A stretch of DNA of 64,000 bases from Rhodoferax sp. (GTDB lineage Bacteria; Pseudomonadota; Gammaproteobacteria; Burkholderiales; Burkholderiaceae_C): positions 248,001 to 312,000 of the forward strand of contig JACKLK010000004.1 of assembly GCA_024236015.1 (NCBI GenBank). Reading direction: 5' to 3'. Positions 8,937-19,100 of the stretch are shown here, in pieces. Each line of letters opens with the position of its first letter. Within the stretch, counting starts at the first letter, position 1. The position numbers were made by a program, and so were the translations under genes. The notes under the pieces were generated by a model. That model was not told the DNA's origin. It saw only the letters and a list, made by a program, of their open reading frames with translations, and made no database searches.

Positions 8937-8942
8937 GCCTCC

Positions 8943-8978
8943 CGCGGGGCACAGGGTCGCGGACCTTGTTGCCCCGCG
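8943..8978 (+). terminator. Hairpin between convergent yqeY and pmbA
   Basis: CGCGGGGCA and TGCCCCGCG make a perfect 9-bp stem with an 18-nt loop directly after the yqeY stop. There is no T tract on either side, so it may protect 3' ends or assist termination, not act as a classical intrinsic terminator. Confidence 0.35.
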
Positions 8979-9070
8979 CGCGGGCCGGGCTGAAATACGA
9001 AATCGTTGTACGTCTGCCCGCGCCTTGCCCCACACGCAGGCGGGGCCGGGCCGCGCTTCGCGGCGGATGC

Positions 9071-10453
9071 TCAGTTGCCCGCCACCTTCATCTTGCCGAT
9101 CAGCACCGAGCCGACCGTCTTGGCGCCGAAGTTGTAGGTGTCCGCACCCACGGCCTCGATGTCCTTGAGCATGTTCTTCATGTTGCCGGCGATCGTGATC
9201 TCGTGCACCGGGTAGGCGATGCGGCCGTCCTCGACCCAGAAGCCGCTGGCACCGCGTGAATAATCGCCGGTCACGTAGTTGACGCCCTGCCCCATCAGTT
9301 CGGTCACGAACAGGCCGCGGCCGAGCTTGCGCAGCATCGCGTCGAGGTCGTCGCCCGATTGCGTCAGGCGCGAACGCAGCACCAGGTTGTGCGAGCCGCC
9401 GGCATTGCCGGTGGTGCGCATGCCCAGCTTGCGCGCCGTGTAGCTGCTCAGGAAATAACCCTTGACCCGTCCCGCCTCGACCACCATGCGCGGCGCGACC
9501 CGCACGCCCTCCTCGTCGAACGGCGAACTGCCCTTGCCGCGCTTGATGAACGGGTCTTCCTCGATGTCGATGTGCTTGGGCAGCACCTGCTTGCCCAGCG
9601 AATCGAGCAGGAACGAACTCTTGCGGTACAAGGCGCCGCCGCTGATCGCCTGCACGAACGCACCGAGCAGGCCGGCCGCCAGCGGCGACTCGAACAGCAC
9701 CGGGCAATTGCGCGTGGAGATCTTGCGGGCGCCGAGCCGGCTCAGCGCCCGCTCGGCGGCATAACGGCCGATGCGCTTCGCGCTGGCCAGTTCGTTCGCG
9801 TCGCGCATCGAGCTGTACCAGGCGTCGCGCTGCATGTCCTCGCCGATCGACGCGATCGGCGAGACCGAGATCGAATGCCGCGAACTCGCGTAACCGCCAC
9901 GGAAACCGTGGGTGTGCGCGCTGAAGAAATGTGACTGCTGCGCCGACACCGCGGCGCCTTCGCTGTTGGTGATGCGCTTGTGGGTGCCCAGCGCGGCGGC
10001 TTCGCATTCCATCGCCAGCTCCGCGGCCTGCTCGCTGGTCACCGCCCAGGGGAAGAACAGTTCGAGTTCGTCCGCGGTGCGGGGCTGCGTCGCGATGTCC
10101 GCCTCGTCCGGCAGCCCGGCCATCGGGTCCTCGGCCGTGAAGCGGGCGATGTCGTAGGCGGCCTGCACCGTCTGCCGGATCGCGGCGGTGGAGAAGTCGG
10201 AGGTGTTGGCATTGCCACGGCGCTGGCCGACATACACCGAGATCGACAAGGACTTGTCGCGATTGCGCTCGACGTTCTCGAGTTCGCCCTTGCGCACCGA
10301 GACGCTCAATCCGCAGGCCTCGGACGCCTCGGCGGCCGCATCGGTGGCGCCCACGGTCCTGGCGTGGTGCAAGGCGGTGTCCACCAGTTCCTCGAAAAAT
10401 GCCTGGCTGTAGCTGAAGCCGCTGTCGGCCTTGGTGGTTGCTTGTTGTTTCAT
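9071..10453 (-). CDS. pmbA: Metalloprotease PmbA/TldE
   Basis: This 460-residue protein belongs to the TldD/PmbA family. In E. coli, TldD and PmbA (TldE) form a heterodimeric metalloprotease that processes microcin B17 and the CcdA antitoxin; PmbA itself lacks the metal-binding site. The sequence has the expected N-terminal half (ACGLSVSVRKGELENVERN) and the C-terminal block with GASGFWVEDGRIAYPVHEI and a final GSVLIGKMKVAGN. Translation starts at the ATG at 10453, downstream of a long open stretch with no family similarity. yjgA is divergent, 81 bp away, the usual arrangement in Betaproteobacteria. tldD is not in this window. Confidence 0.94.
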   Translation of the reverse strand: MKQQATTKADSGFSYSQAFFEELVDTALHHARTVGATDAAAEASEACGLSVSVRKGELENVERNRDKSLSISVYVGQRRGNANTSDFSTAAIRQTVQAAYDIARFTAEDPMAGLPDEADIATQPRTADELELFFPWAVTSEQAAELAMECEAAALGTHKRITNSEGAAVSAQQSHFFSAHTHGFRGGYASSRHSISVSPIASIGEDMQRDAWYSSMRDANELASAKRIGRYAAERALSRLGARKISTRNCPVLFESPLAAGLLGAFVQAISGGALYRKSSFLLDSLGKQVLPKHIDIEEDPFIKRGKGSSPFDEEGVRVAPRMVVEAGRVKGYFLSSYTARKLGMRTTGNAGGSHNLVLRSRLTQSGDDLDAMLRKLGRGLFVTELMGQGVNYVTGDYSRGASGFWVEDGRIAYPVHEITIAGNMKNMLKDIEAVGADTYNFGAKTVGSVLIGKMKVAGN

Positions 10454-10534
10454 GGTCGCCTGTTCACGTGGGCGACTATGATACTTGGCTGTCAGAACAC
10501 AGGCCGACACCGGCCGCCAAGCCCGCACCCGCCC

Positions 10535-11185
10535 ATGCCCCGCAAACCCAAAAAAGGCTATTTCGTCTCCGGCCAGTTCGTCGCCGAAGGCAGCGAGCTG
10601 GACCTCGAGCTCAAGCGCGAGCTCAAGGGGGGTGACGCGCCCAGCCGCACCGAGCGCAAGCGCGAGAGCACCGAGCTGCAGAAGCTCGGCCAGGACCTGC
10701 TGACGCTGCGCGGCGACCTGATGGCACGCCTGGCCCTGCCCGACAAGCTGGTCGAGGCGCTCGACGAAGCCAACCGCATCAGCAACTTCGAGGGCAAGCG
10801 GCGCCAGATGCAATTCATCGGCAAGCTGATGCGCCAGCTCGACGCCGACACGCTGGAGGCGGTGCGCACGACACTGGCGGAGCAACACCGCGGCTCGGCC
10901 AGCGACGCATTGGCGCTGCACCAGGTCGAACAGTGGCGCGACCGGCTGCTGGCCGACGATGCCGTGTTGTCCGACTGGGTGCAGCAATACCCGCAATCCG
11001 ACAGCCAGCAGATGCGCGCGCTGATCCGCCAGGCGCGGCGCGACGCGAAGCCCACCGTGGCGGGCGAGACACCGCGCCACGGCAAGGCCTACCGCGAGCT
11101 GTTCCAGCTGATCCGCGCGCAGTTGCACGACCCCAAGGACAACGAGGAGCCCCCATCCCATGCCAGCAGCCAACCCGACATCTGA
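10535..11185 (+). CDS. yjgA: Ribosome-associated protein YjgA (DarP)
   Basis: This 216-residue protein belongs to the DUF615/YjgA family, now called DarP, which associates with the 50S subunit during late assembly. It begins with a basic MPRKPKKGYF tail, then an acidic-basic helical body with SRTERKRES and the conserved NRISNFEGKRRQMQFIGKLM block around residues 80-100. The last 26 bp overlap the start of mogA in another frame. The overlap is larger than the common 4 bp and suggests translational coupling. It is divergent from pmbA. Confidence 0.93.
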   Translation: MPRKPKKGYFVSGQFVAEGSELDLELKRELKGGDAPSRTERKRESTELQKLGQDLLTLRGDLMARLALPDKLVEALDEANRISNFEGKRRQMQFIGKLMRQLDADTLEAVRTTLAEQHRGSASDALALHQVEQWRDRLLADDAVLSDWVQQYPQSDSQQMRALIRQARRDAKPTVAGETPRHGKAYRELFQLIRAQLHDPKDNEEPPSHASSQPDI

Positions 11186-11768
11186 CCCGGTCCGTATCGG
11201 CATCGTCTCGATCAGCGACCGCGCCTCCAGCGGCGTGTACGAAGACAAGGGGCTGCCGGCGCTGCAGGAATGGCTGGGTCGCGCGCTGCAAAACCCGCTG
11301 CAATTCGAAGCCCGGCTGATCCCCGACGAGCGCGATCGCATCAGCGCGACCCTGATCGAACTCGTCGATGCCGGCTGTTCGCTGGTATTGACCACCGGCG
11401 GCACCGGCCCGGCGCTGCGCGACGTGACACCCGAAGCCACGCTGGCCGTCGCCGACAAGGAAATGCCGGGTTTCGGCGAGCAGATGCGCCAGATCAGCCT
11501 GCGGTTCGTGCCCACCGCCATCCTGTCGCGGCAGGTCGCGGTGATTCGCGGCAAGAGCCTGATCATCAACCTGCCCGGCCAGCCCAAGGCCATCGCCGAG
11601 ACCCTGGAAGGGCTGCGCGACGCCCAGGGCGCCAGCATCGTGAACGGCATCTTTGCCGCCGTGCCGTATTGCATCGACCTGATCGGCGGGCCTTACCTGG
11701 AAACCATTGATACGGTGTGCAAGGCGTTCCGGCCCAAGTCGGCGCAACGTCCCGCGCCGCAGACCTGA
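11160..11768 (+). CDS. mogA: Molybdopterin adenylyltransferase
   Basis: This 202-residue enzyme adenylylates molybdopterin before molybdenum insertion, so it is needed for the cofactor of NasA. The MoaB/MogA motif set is visible: GIVSISDRASSGVYEDKG near the N-terminus, LTTGGTGPALRDVTPEAT near residues 78-95, and LIINLPGQPKA near residues 137-147. The start codon lies inside the 3' end of yjgA. The reading frame and family length support the ATG at 11160. No other molybdopterin biosynthesis genes are in the window. Confidence 0.95.
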   Translation: MPAANPTSDPVRIGIVSISDRASSGVYEDKGLPALQEWLGRALQNPLQFEARLIPDERDRISATLIELVDAGCSLVLTTGGTGPALRDVTPEATLAVADKEMPGFGEQMRQISLRFVPTAILSRQVAVIRGKSLIINLPGQPKAIAETLEGLRDAQGASIVNGIFAAVPYCIDLIGGPYLETIDTVCKAFRPKSAQRPAPQT

Positions 11769-11825
11769 CCATGGCCAGCGCCGGCCCAGGCTCGGCCGGG
11801 CGCGGCAGCGGCCCGCAACGGCCGC

Positions 11826-12599
11826 CTACTTGCCGACCAGTTCGTTGAGCTTGTCGGCCTTGAAGTCGCCGTCGCGGCAGGCGTCGGACGGCACGCAGTC
11901 GCCTTGGGCGCGACCTTCGGCCAGGGTGCCGATGGCCTGCCACAACATCGCGATCTGGTGTTCCTGCGACGACGCGTTGTCGATCAGGCCGCGCATCGCC
12001 AGGCTCAGCGGGTCGTCGTTCTGCGTCACGCCGTAGGCGGAAAAACCCATCTTGGACGCGGCCGCCTCGCGCTTGGCATCGGCGTCGGCCTGGATGATGC
12101 GCGCCGGGTTGCCCACCGCCGTGGCTCCGGCCGGCACCGGCTTGGTCACCACGGCGTTGGAGCCGATCTTGGCGCCGTCACCGACGGTGAAGCCGCCCAG
12201 CACCTGGGCGCCGGCGCCGATGATGACGTCGCGCCCGATGGTCGGGTGGCGCTTCGTGCCCTTGTACAGCGAGGTGCCGCCCAGCGTGACGCCGTGGTAG
12301 ATGGTGCAGCCGTCGCCGATCTCGGCGGTCTCGCCGACCACCACGCCCATCGCATGGTCGAAGAACACCCGCTCGCCGATCTTGGCACCCGGATGGATCT
12401 CGACGCCGGTCAGCCAGCGCGCGATGTGCGAGATGAAACGCCCCAGCCAGGTGAAGCCGTGCACCCAGCACCAGTGCGCCGGCCGATGCAGCATCAAGGC
12501 GTGCAGGCCCGGGTAACAGGTGAGCACCTCCCACGTGCTGCGCGCGGCAGGGTCGCGTTCGAGGATGCACTGGATGTCGGAGCGGAGTCGGGCAAACAT
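11826..12599 (-). CDS. cysE: Serine O-acetyltransferase
   Basis: This 257-residue enzyme transfers acetyl from acetyl-CoA to L-serine, the first step of cysteine synthesis. The left-handed beta-helix repeats are clear from about residue 66 to 170, with the catalytic-region segment FFDHAMGVVVGETAEIGDG and HGVTLGGTS. A C-terminal tail of about 75 residues follows the hexapeptide domain, longer than in E. coli CysE; it contains two Cys and ends KADKLNELVGK, and I cannot assign it a role. The gene lies 9 bp downstream of trmJ on the same strand, so the two are probably co-transcribed. Confidence 0.95.
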   Translation of the reverse strand: MFARLRSDIQCILERDPAARSTWEVLTCYPGLHALMLHRPAHWCWVHGFTWLGRFISHIARWLTGVEIHPGAKIGERVFFDHAMGVVVGETAEIGDGCTIYHGVTLGGTSLYKGTKRHPTIGRDVIIGAGAQVLGGFTVGDGAKIGSNAVVTKPVPAGATAVGNPARIIQADADAKREAAASKMGFSAYGVTQNDDPLSLAMRGLIDNASSQEHQIAMLWQAIGTLAEGRAQGDCVPSDACRDGDFKADKLNELVGK

Positions 12600-12608
12600 G
12601 CCCCGAGT

Positions 12609-13388
12609 CTATTCGCTGGCGCGCGCGGCTGTCAGCAGCATGGCCTTGGCGACACCTCTGAGGATATGGACTTCCTCCTGGGTCACGGCGGCGCGATTGA
12701 AAAGCTGGTTGAGCCGCGGCATCAGCTTGCGCGGCGCGTCGGGATCCAGGTAACCGATGGCGGTCAAGGCCTCTTCCCAGTGCGCCAACAGGCCCGCCAC
12801 CGCCTGGGCGTCGGCCGCCTGGGGCGCCAGCGCCGGCGACTGCTCGGCATACCCCTGCAGCGCCTGGCGCCACTCGTAGGCGATCACCTGCACCGCGGCG
12901 CCCAGGTTCAGCGAACCGAAGTCCGGGTTGGTCGGAATGCTCAACGCGGCATGGCAGCGGTAGACGTCCTCGTTGCGCATGCCGAAACGCTCCGAGCCGA
13001 ACAGGAAGGCGACACCCTGCGGCGGCGCGACCGGTTCGCCCCGCCGGGCCTCGTCCGAGGGCTGGAGCAGTGGCCTGCCGCCGGTCAGGCGTGCGAAGCA
13101 GTCACGCGGGCTCATCGTTGGCGGCCCGAAGTCGCGCGGCGTCATCGCCGTGGCCAGCACATGGGTCATGCCGTCCAGGGCCTCGTCCAGCGTCTCGACG
13201 ATGCGCGCGCCGGTGAGCACGTCGAGCGCGCCGCTGGCCCGCTGGATGGTCTCCTCGCGCCGCAACACATTGGCCCAGCGCGGCGCCACCAGCACCAGGT
13301 CGTGGAAGCCCATGACCTTCATCGCACGGGCGGTCGCGCCCACGTTGCCGGCATGGCTGGTGTTGATCAGTACGAATCGTGTCTGCAT
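12609..13388 (-). CDS. trmJ: tRNA (cytidine/uridine-2'-O-)-methyltransferase TrmJ
   Basis: This 259-residue SPOUT-class methyltransferase modifies the ribose at position 32 of several tRNAs. The N-terminal motif LINTSHAGNVGATARAMKVMG, the FLFGSERFGMRNED block around residues 120-135, and the LNLGAAVQVIAYEW block around 150-165 are the SPOUT knot motifs of the TrmJ family. A helical C-terminal extension follows. Start at 13388 directly precedes the conserved RFVLINTSH. It is upstream of cysE and divergent from suhB. Confidence 0.93.
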   Translation of the reverse strand: MQTRFVLINTSHAGNVGATARAMKVMGFHDLVLVAPRWANVLRREETIQRASGALDVLTGARIVETLDEALDGMTHVLATAMTPRDFGPPTMSPRDCFARLTGGRPLLQPSDEARRGEPVAPPQGVAFLFGSERFGMRNEDVYRCHAALSIPTNPDFGSLNLGAAVQVIAYEWRQALQGYAEQSPALAPQAADAQAVAGLLAHWEEALTAIGYLDPDAPRKLMPRLNQLFNRAAVTQEEVHILRGVAKAMLLTAARASE

Positions 13389-13556
13389 GGCGGCGATTGT
13401 CTCAGCGCCGCCACGGCCCCGGCAGCGCGTCGCGGCCGCGCCGCGTTTCATGGGAAAATGCGCGCTTGCCCGCGGCCATCGCGCCGCGGATCGATGCTCC
13501 TGCTTCCTGTGCGGCCCGCCTGCTGTGTCCTGCGGCCGAACCGAAACCTACAAACC

Positions 13557-14519
13557 ATGCCGTCCCCCAACCTCCACCCGATGGTCAATGTCGCCGTCAA
13601 GGCCGCCCGCGCCGCGGGTTCCATCATCAACCGCGCCGCGCTCGACGTCGAATCGGTGCGCATCTCCCAGAAGCAGGTCAACGACTTCGTCACCGAAGTC
13701 GACCACGCCAGCGAGAAGGCCATCATCGAGACGTTGCTGGGCGCCTACCCCGGCCACGGCATCCTGGCCGAGGAATCCGGCAACGAGCATGGCGCCCAGG
13801 ACTCCGAATACGTGTGGATCATCGATCCGCTGGACGGCACGACCAACTTCATCCACGGCTTCCCGGTGTATTGCGTCAGCATCGCGCTGGCGGTCAAGGG
13901 CAAGATCGAACACGCGGTCATCTACGATCCCTCGCGCAACGACCTGTTCACCGCCACCAAGGGCCGCGGCGCGTTCCTGAACGACCGACGGATCCGCGTG
14001 TCCAAGCGTATCCAGATGAAGGAAAGCCTGATCTCCACCGGCTTCCCGTTCCGCCCGGGCGACGACTTCCCGCGTTACCTGGCCATGATGGGCGACGTGA
14101 TGCAGCGCACGGCCGGGCTGCGCCGACCCGGCGCCGCGGCGCTGGACCTGGCCTATGTGGCGGCCGGTTTCACCGAAGGTTTCTTCGAGACCGGCCTGCA
14201 GCCCTGGGATGTTGCCGCCGGTTCGCTGCTGGTCACCGAGGCCGGCGGCCTGATCGGCAACTTCAGCGGCGAGTCCAACTTCCTGGAACAGAAGGAATGC
14301 CTGGCCGGCAACCCCAAGATCTATGCGCAGCTGGTGTCCATCCTGGGCAGATACAGCAAGTTCGCCAGCGCCGGCGAAAAGGCCGAGGTGCGCAGCAAGC
14401 TGCAGATGACACGCGCCGCCGCGCAGGCGGACAAGGCGGGTGCGGCCGCCGCGGCAGCGCCGGCGGCGCTGTCCGACCAGCCGCCGGCCGCAACCGGCAA
14501 CGCCGACGCGCCGTTCTGA
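13557..14519 (+). CDS. suhB: Inositol-1-monophosphatase family protein SuhB
   Basis: This 320-residue protein is an IMPase-family Mg-dependent phosphatase. The metal-site motifs are intact: EES near residue 74, WIIDPLDGTTNF around 89-100, and QPWDVAAGSLLVTEAGG around 218-234. SuhB of E. coli also acts in rRNA antitermination, so housekeeping roles are likely. Compared with the E. coli protein there is a low-complexity Ala/Pro-rich C-terminal tail of about 45 residues after the conserved SKFASAGEK region. It is divergent from trmJ with 168 bp between the starts. Confidence 0.94.
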   Translation: MPSPNLHPMVNVAVKAARAAGSIINRAALDVESVRISQKQVNDFVTEVDHASEKAIIETLLGAYPGHGILAEESGNEHGAQDSEYVWIIDPLDGTTNFIHGFPVYCVSIALAVKGKIEHAVIYDPSRNDLFTATKGRGAFLNDRRIRVSKRIQMKESLISTGFPFRPGDDFPRYLAMMGDVMQRTAGLRRPGAAALDLAYVAAGFTEGFFETGLQPWDVAAGSLLVTEAGGLIGNFSGESNFLEQKECLAGNPKIYAQLVSILGRYSKFASAGEKAEVRSKLQMTRAAAQADKAGAAAAAAPAALSDQPPAATGNADAPF

Positions 14520-14563
14520 CCGCCGGCCCAGGCCCATTCGTCCCGCCACCACCGGACAGCCGG

Positions 14564-15919
14564 ATGACGACACCGCGCTCCATCGCCGAGCCACGCCGCG
14601 ACACGCCGGTGTTCGGCCACTATGACGTGGTCGTGCTCGGCGGCGGACCGGCCGGCATCATGGCCGCCAGCGCCGCGGCGCGGGCGGGCAGCCGCACGCT
14701 GCTGGTCGAGTCCTACGGATTCCTCGGCGGCATGGGCACGGCCGCGGGCGTGACCAATTTCTGCGGCCTGCATGCCAACGTGTTCGGCACCATCGAACCG
14801 GTGGTGCACGGCCTGGCCGACGACCTGCTGGCACGCATGCGTGCACTCGGCGGGCTCAACGAACCGCACACGGTGTTCGGCGACCGCATCGCGGCCCAGG
14901 CCTACGACAACGCGGCGTTCAAGCTGGCCGCCGACGCCCTGGTGCTGGACAGCGGCGCCGAGATCCTGTTCCATGCCCTGGCCGTGGGCGTCATCATGGA
15001 CTCGGCCCGCACGGTGCAGGCGCTGCTGATCGAGACCAAGTCCGGCCGCCAGGCGGTGCTGGGCACGGTATTCATCGATTGTTCGGGCGACGGCGATCTC
15101 GCGGCCCATGCCGGTGCCGCGTTCGAGAAAGGCACGGACGGCCAGGGCATGATGTACCCGTCGACGATGTTCCGGGTCAACGGGGTGGACCCGCTGCGCG
15201 CCGCGGACACGCCCAGGACGATTGCCGGATTCATGGAACAGGCCGAGGCCGCCGGCCGCCGGTTCGCGCGCAAGGGCCCGATCGTGCGGCCGCAGAAGAA
15301 CCCCGCCGAATGGCGCGTCAACGTGACGCAATTGTCCAATGACGACGGCACGCCGGTCGACGGCACGAACGCACGGCAACTCAGCGCGGCCGAGATCCAG
15401 GGCCGGCGCCAGGCCGTGGACTTCTTCGGCTTCCTGCGCGAGAGCGTGCCCGGCTTCGAGCAGGCCTACCTGCTCGAGATCGCACCGCAGATCGGCGTGC
15501 GCGAAACCCGCCGCATCCTGGGCGACTACCAGCTGAGCGAAGACGACGTGCTGCAATGCGCCAGTTTCGACGACACGATCGGCGTCAACGGCTGGATGGT
15601 CGAGGAACACGTGGCCGGCAGCGTCGCGCTGCGCTGGCAGGACATCCCGAACTGCCGCGGCTACAACCACCTGCCCTGGCGCATGCTGCTGGTGCGGGAC
15701 ATGGACAACCTGCTGGTGGCGGGGCGCTGTGCATCGATGACGCATGGCGGCCAGTCGGCGGCGCGGGTGTCGGGCGGCTGTTTCGTCATGGGCCAGGCGG
15801 CCGGCACGGCGGCGGCGATGGCCGCGCACGCCGGCGTGGCGCCTCGGGCGCTGGACGTCCGCGCGCTGCAGGCCCGGCTGCGCACCGATGGGGCGTGGCT
15901 GGGCGACGGCACCGACTGA
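14564..15919 (+). CDS. FAD-dependent oxidoreductase, substrate unknown
   Basis: This 451-residue flavoprotein belongs to the FAD_oxidored group, judged by the N-terminal VVVLGGGPAGIMAASAAARAG dinucleotide fold (about 23-43), followed by GFLGGMGTAAGV, and by the late motif VAGRCASMTHGGQSAARV. IDCSGDGDLAAHAGA near residue 170 is the second FAD contact typical of the family. No signal peptide is evident, so it is probably cytoplasmic. It follows suhB after 44 bp on the same strand, but no pathway context is obvious. The substrate cannot be inferred; related proteins are usually annotated only as oxidoreductases. Confidence 0.8.
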   Translation: MTTPRSIAEPRRDTPVFGHYDVVVLGGGPAGIMAASAAARAGSRTLLVESYGFLGGMGTAAGVTNFCGLHANVFGTIEPVVHGLADDLLARMRALGGLNEPHTVFGDRIAAQAYDNAAFKLAADALVLDSGAEILFHALAVGVIMDSARTVQALLIETKSGRQAVLGTVFIDCSGDGDLAAHAGAAFEKGTDGQGMMYPSTMFRVNGVDPLRAADTPRTIAGFMEQAEAAGRRFARKGPIVRPQKNPAEWRVNVTQLSNDDGTPVDGTNARQLSAAEIQGRRQAVDFFGFLRESVPGFEQAYLLEIAPQIGVRETRRILGDYQLSEDDVLQCASFDDTIGVNGWMVEEHVAGSVALRWQDIPNCRGYNHLPWRMLLVRDMDNLLVAGRCASMTHGGQSAARVSGGCFVMGQAAGTAAAMAAHAGVAPRALDVRALQARLRTDGAWLGDGTD

Positions 15920-16153
15920 ACCCGGCGCCGCCGCGCCGCGATGGCATCGGGGAAATCCCCCATAGGCTGTGGGTTCTATGCGACAGTGCGCGGCAATGTG
16001 GTCCGGCCATGCGCCGCAAATCGCGGTCTGTGTGATCTTTGTCACTAAACTGTTTGCAATGCCGCTTACCGCCATGTAACACCGCTCCCGCCATGCGGGG
16101 CAGGCTCCGTCGCCCGTCGGGACCTGCGTCGGTGTCAAACAGGGAACCGCCCA
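15920..16153. other. Intergenic region upstream of the cytochrome-autotransporter gene
   Basis: This 234-bp region holds a CRP/FNR-type palindrome (16031-16046) and AGGGA near 16141 as ribosome-binding site for the TTG start. The sequence around 16045-16080 is AT-richer than its surroundings and is the likely promoter zone. No small gene is supported. Confidence 0.45.
16031..16046 (+). promoter_or_regulatory. CRP/FNR-type palindrome upstream of the cytochrome-autotransporter gene
   Basis: TGTGATCTTTGTCACT matches the CRP consensus TGTGA-N6-TCACA at 9 of 10 consensus positions. It lies 108 bp before the predicted TTG start, within the 235-bp intergenic region. No clear -35/-10 pair stands out downstream, so its position relative to a promoter is unknown. 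Confidence 0.4.
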
Positions 16154-19100
16154 TTGCCCAACGCCGCATCCTGCCGACCGAACTGGCCCAAGGCCCTGCT
16201 GTCCCGGCTGGCGCGCGTCTCCGGCGGCGCAGCCGCCCTGGCGACGAGCTTGCTGCTGCTGGTGTCCAGCCCCCAGGCGCAGGCCCAGAGCCAGGTATCC
16301 CAGGGACAGACGATCTACCAGGCGGCCAATGGACATGGCCTGAGCTACGACCCCGGCAGCTGCGCGTCCTGTCACTTTGCGAACGCGGCGCCCAACCAGA
16401 CCCAGACGGACGGCACCGGGTCCAACCACATCCTGGCCGCGAACAACCGCCAGCGCATCCTCGATGCGTTCGCGGCCGGCGGCGTGATGACCAATTACCT
16501 GGGCACGACAGCGCTCAATCCGTCCAATGCCGCGGTGATGGACCGCGCCTTCAAGCTGGCCTTGTACATCGGCCAGTACCGCGCGCCGGTGTTCAAGTCC
16601 GCGCCCAGCGGCGCCTGCACCAATCCTTCGCTGGCCATGGCCGCGCGCTCGGGCGCCGCGTCGGTGCAGGACATCTATCCCTGCCTGGCTGACGACGGTT
16701 CCGGCGGCGCCGCGCAGGACAGCGGCGGCCTGCTCATCTCCGGCCAGGTCAATGCACCCACCGTCACGGCGGCCCAGGTCAGCGGCACGGCCACCGTGGC
16801 CTACAACATCAGCTACACCTCGGCGGCCGGCTTCACCGGCGCCGCCTCGTTCAACGTGTCGGTGGTCAATCCGGCCGCGCCCGGCGGCGTCAGCAAGAGC
16901 GTCGCGGTCACGGTCTATGGCGTGACCAGCGGCACCAGCGCCACCGGCGTGGTCGGCGCCACCTACACCGCCGGCTCGCCGCTGTACACCATCACCTCGA
17001 ACGACCCGTCGGCGACCTTCAGCGCCTCGCTGGTGTCGCCGTCCGCCGCCTTGTCCAGCCTGGGCCTGAGCGTGGACGGCAGCGGCCGCGTGACCGGCAC
17101 CTTGTCGGGCACGCCCGGCACCTACACGATGCGGGTGCAGGCCAACATCAGCGCGGCCACGGTGGGCGCGGCCAATGCCGGCGCCGTGACCCGGGACGTG
17201 ACACTGGTCGTGGGCGGCATCACCAGCGCCGCCGTCGTCAACTACACCCAGGACCAGGCGGTCACGCCCTACCAGATCACGTCCAACCTGGCGATCACGC
17301 CGAACAGCTACACGCTTGCCAACGTGCCGCCGGGCATGAGCTTCAGCACCAGCACCGGCCAGCTCAGCGGAACGCCGACCTTCCAGGGCACGACGAACAC
17401 GACCATCGGTGCCGGCACGTCCGCCGGGCCGATCAGCCAGTCGCTGCAGATCAATGTCGCGTCGGCAGGGCCTCCGGTGCTGACCAGCAACCTTCCGGCC
17501 GCGCCCACCGCCATGGGCACGGTGAACAGTTCGGTCAACGGCGCCTCCTATGCCTTGTCCGCCACCCGCCCGCCCCTGGGCAACTACGTGCTGGTCGGGG
17601 CCAACCCGCTGCCCACGGGACTGACCCTCAATGCCACGAGCGGCGCCATCACCGGCACGCCGAGCGTCAGCGGCGACTTCCCGGTCAGCTTCCGGACCAG
17701 CAACGCCGCCGGCAACAGCAACCAGCTCGACCTCACGCTGCGCGTGCATCCGAACGCGGTGCCGGTGATCAGCAGTGCGACCACGGTGTCGGCCAGTGCC
17801 AATCAGGCCTTCGCCGGCTACCAGATCGTGGCCAGCAACCCGGTCATCCTCGGGTATTCGGTGGTGGCGCCGTCGACCCTGCCACCCGGCCTGACGCTCG
17901 ACACCTCGACCGGCCTTGTCACCGGCACACCCACGTCGAGCGGCAGCTTCGCCACCGACCTGCGCGCCAGCAACGCGGCCGGAGACAGCGCACCGCACAC
18001 GGTGAACTTCACCATCGTCCCGACCTCGGTGCCGGCGGTCACGGTGCCGCTGCTGGCGTCGCCGGCCGTGACCGGAACCGTCGGTTCGCCGATCACGCCG
18101 ATCCAGATCTCCGCCACGAACCCCGCCATCCTGTCGTTCGGGGCGACGGGCTTGCCCGGCGGCCTGTCGGTCAACGGCTCCGGCCAGATCGTCGGCACAC
18201 CGACGCAAAGCGGCGATTTCACCGTCACGGCCACAGCGACCAACGCCTCGGGGACCGGCTCGGCGGCACCCGTGACCATCCGCATCAGTCCGAGCACGGT
18301 GCCCACGATCACCAGCGCGTCCAGCGTCACGCTCAACGTCAACGCGGCACCCGGCACCGTGTACCAGATCACCGCGACCCAGCCGGTGCTCACGGCGTTC
18401 GCGGTGGTACCGCCCTCGGTGCTGCCGCCCGGCCTGGCCCTGAACACGTCGAGCGGCGCGATCACCGGCTCGCCCACCAGCAGCGGCGCTTTCTCGACCC
18501 TGCTCAGCGCCAGCAACGCGGCGGGCACCAGCGCCGCATTCACGCTGGCGTTCAACATCCAGCCGGTCGCCGTGCCCGTGGTCACTGCCCCGCTGCAGCC
18601 GGCCCCGCTGGTGACCGGCACCGTCGGCACACCGATCACGCCGATCCAGATCAACGCGACCCATCCGGCCATCTTGTCCTACGGCGCAACCGGTCTGCCC
18701 GCGGGCCTGTCGGTCAACGGCAGCGGCCAGATCGTCGGCACACCGTCGGTCAGCGGCGATTTCGCCGTCAGCGTCAGCGCGACCAACGTGGTGGGCACCG
18801 GCACCAGTGCGGCGCCGGTGACGATCCGGATCAATCCGAACTCGGCGCCCGTGATCACCAGCGCCGCGACTGCCAGCGGAACGACCGGCACGGCCTTTGC
18901 CACCTACCAGATCACGGCGAGCAACGGGCCGATCGTCTCGTATGCCGTCGTCGCGCCCAGCCAGTTGCCGGCCGGCCTGAGCCTGAACACGTCCACGGGC
19001 CAGATCAGTGGCACGCCGAGTGCCAGCGGCACCGTACAGACCCGGTTCAGCGCCAGCAACGTCTCGGGCGCCAGCGCGCCATTCACGGTGACCTTCACGA

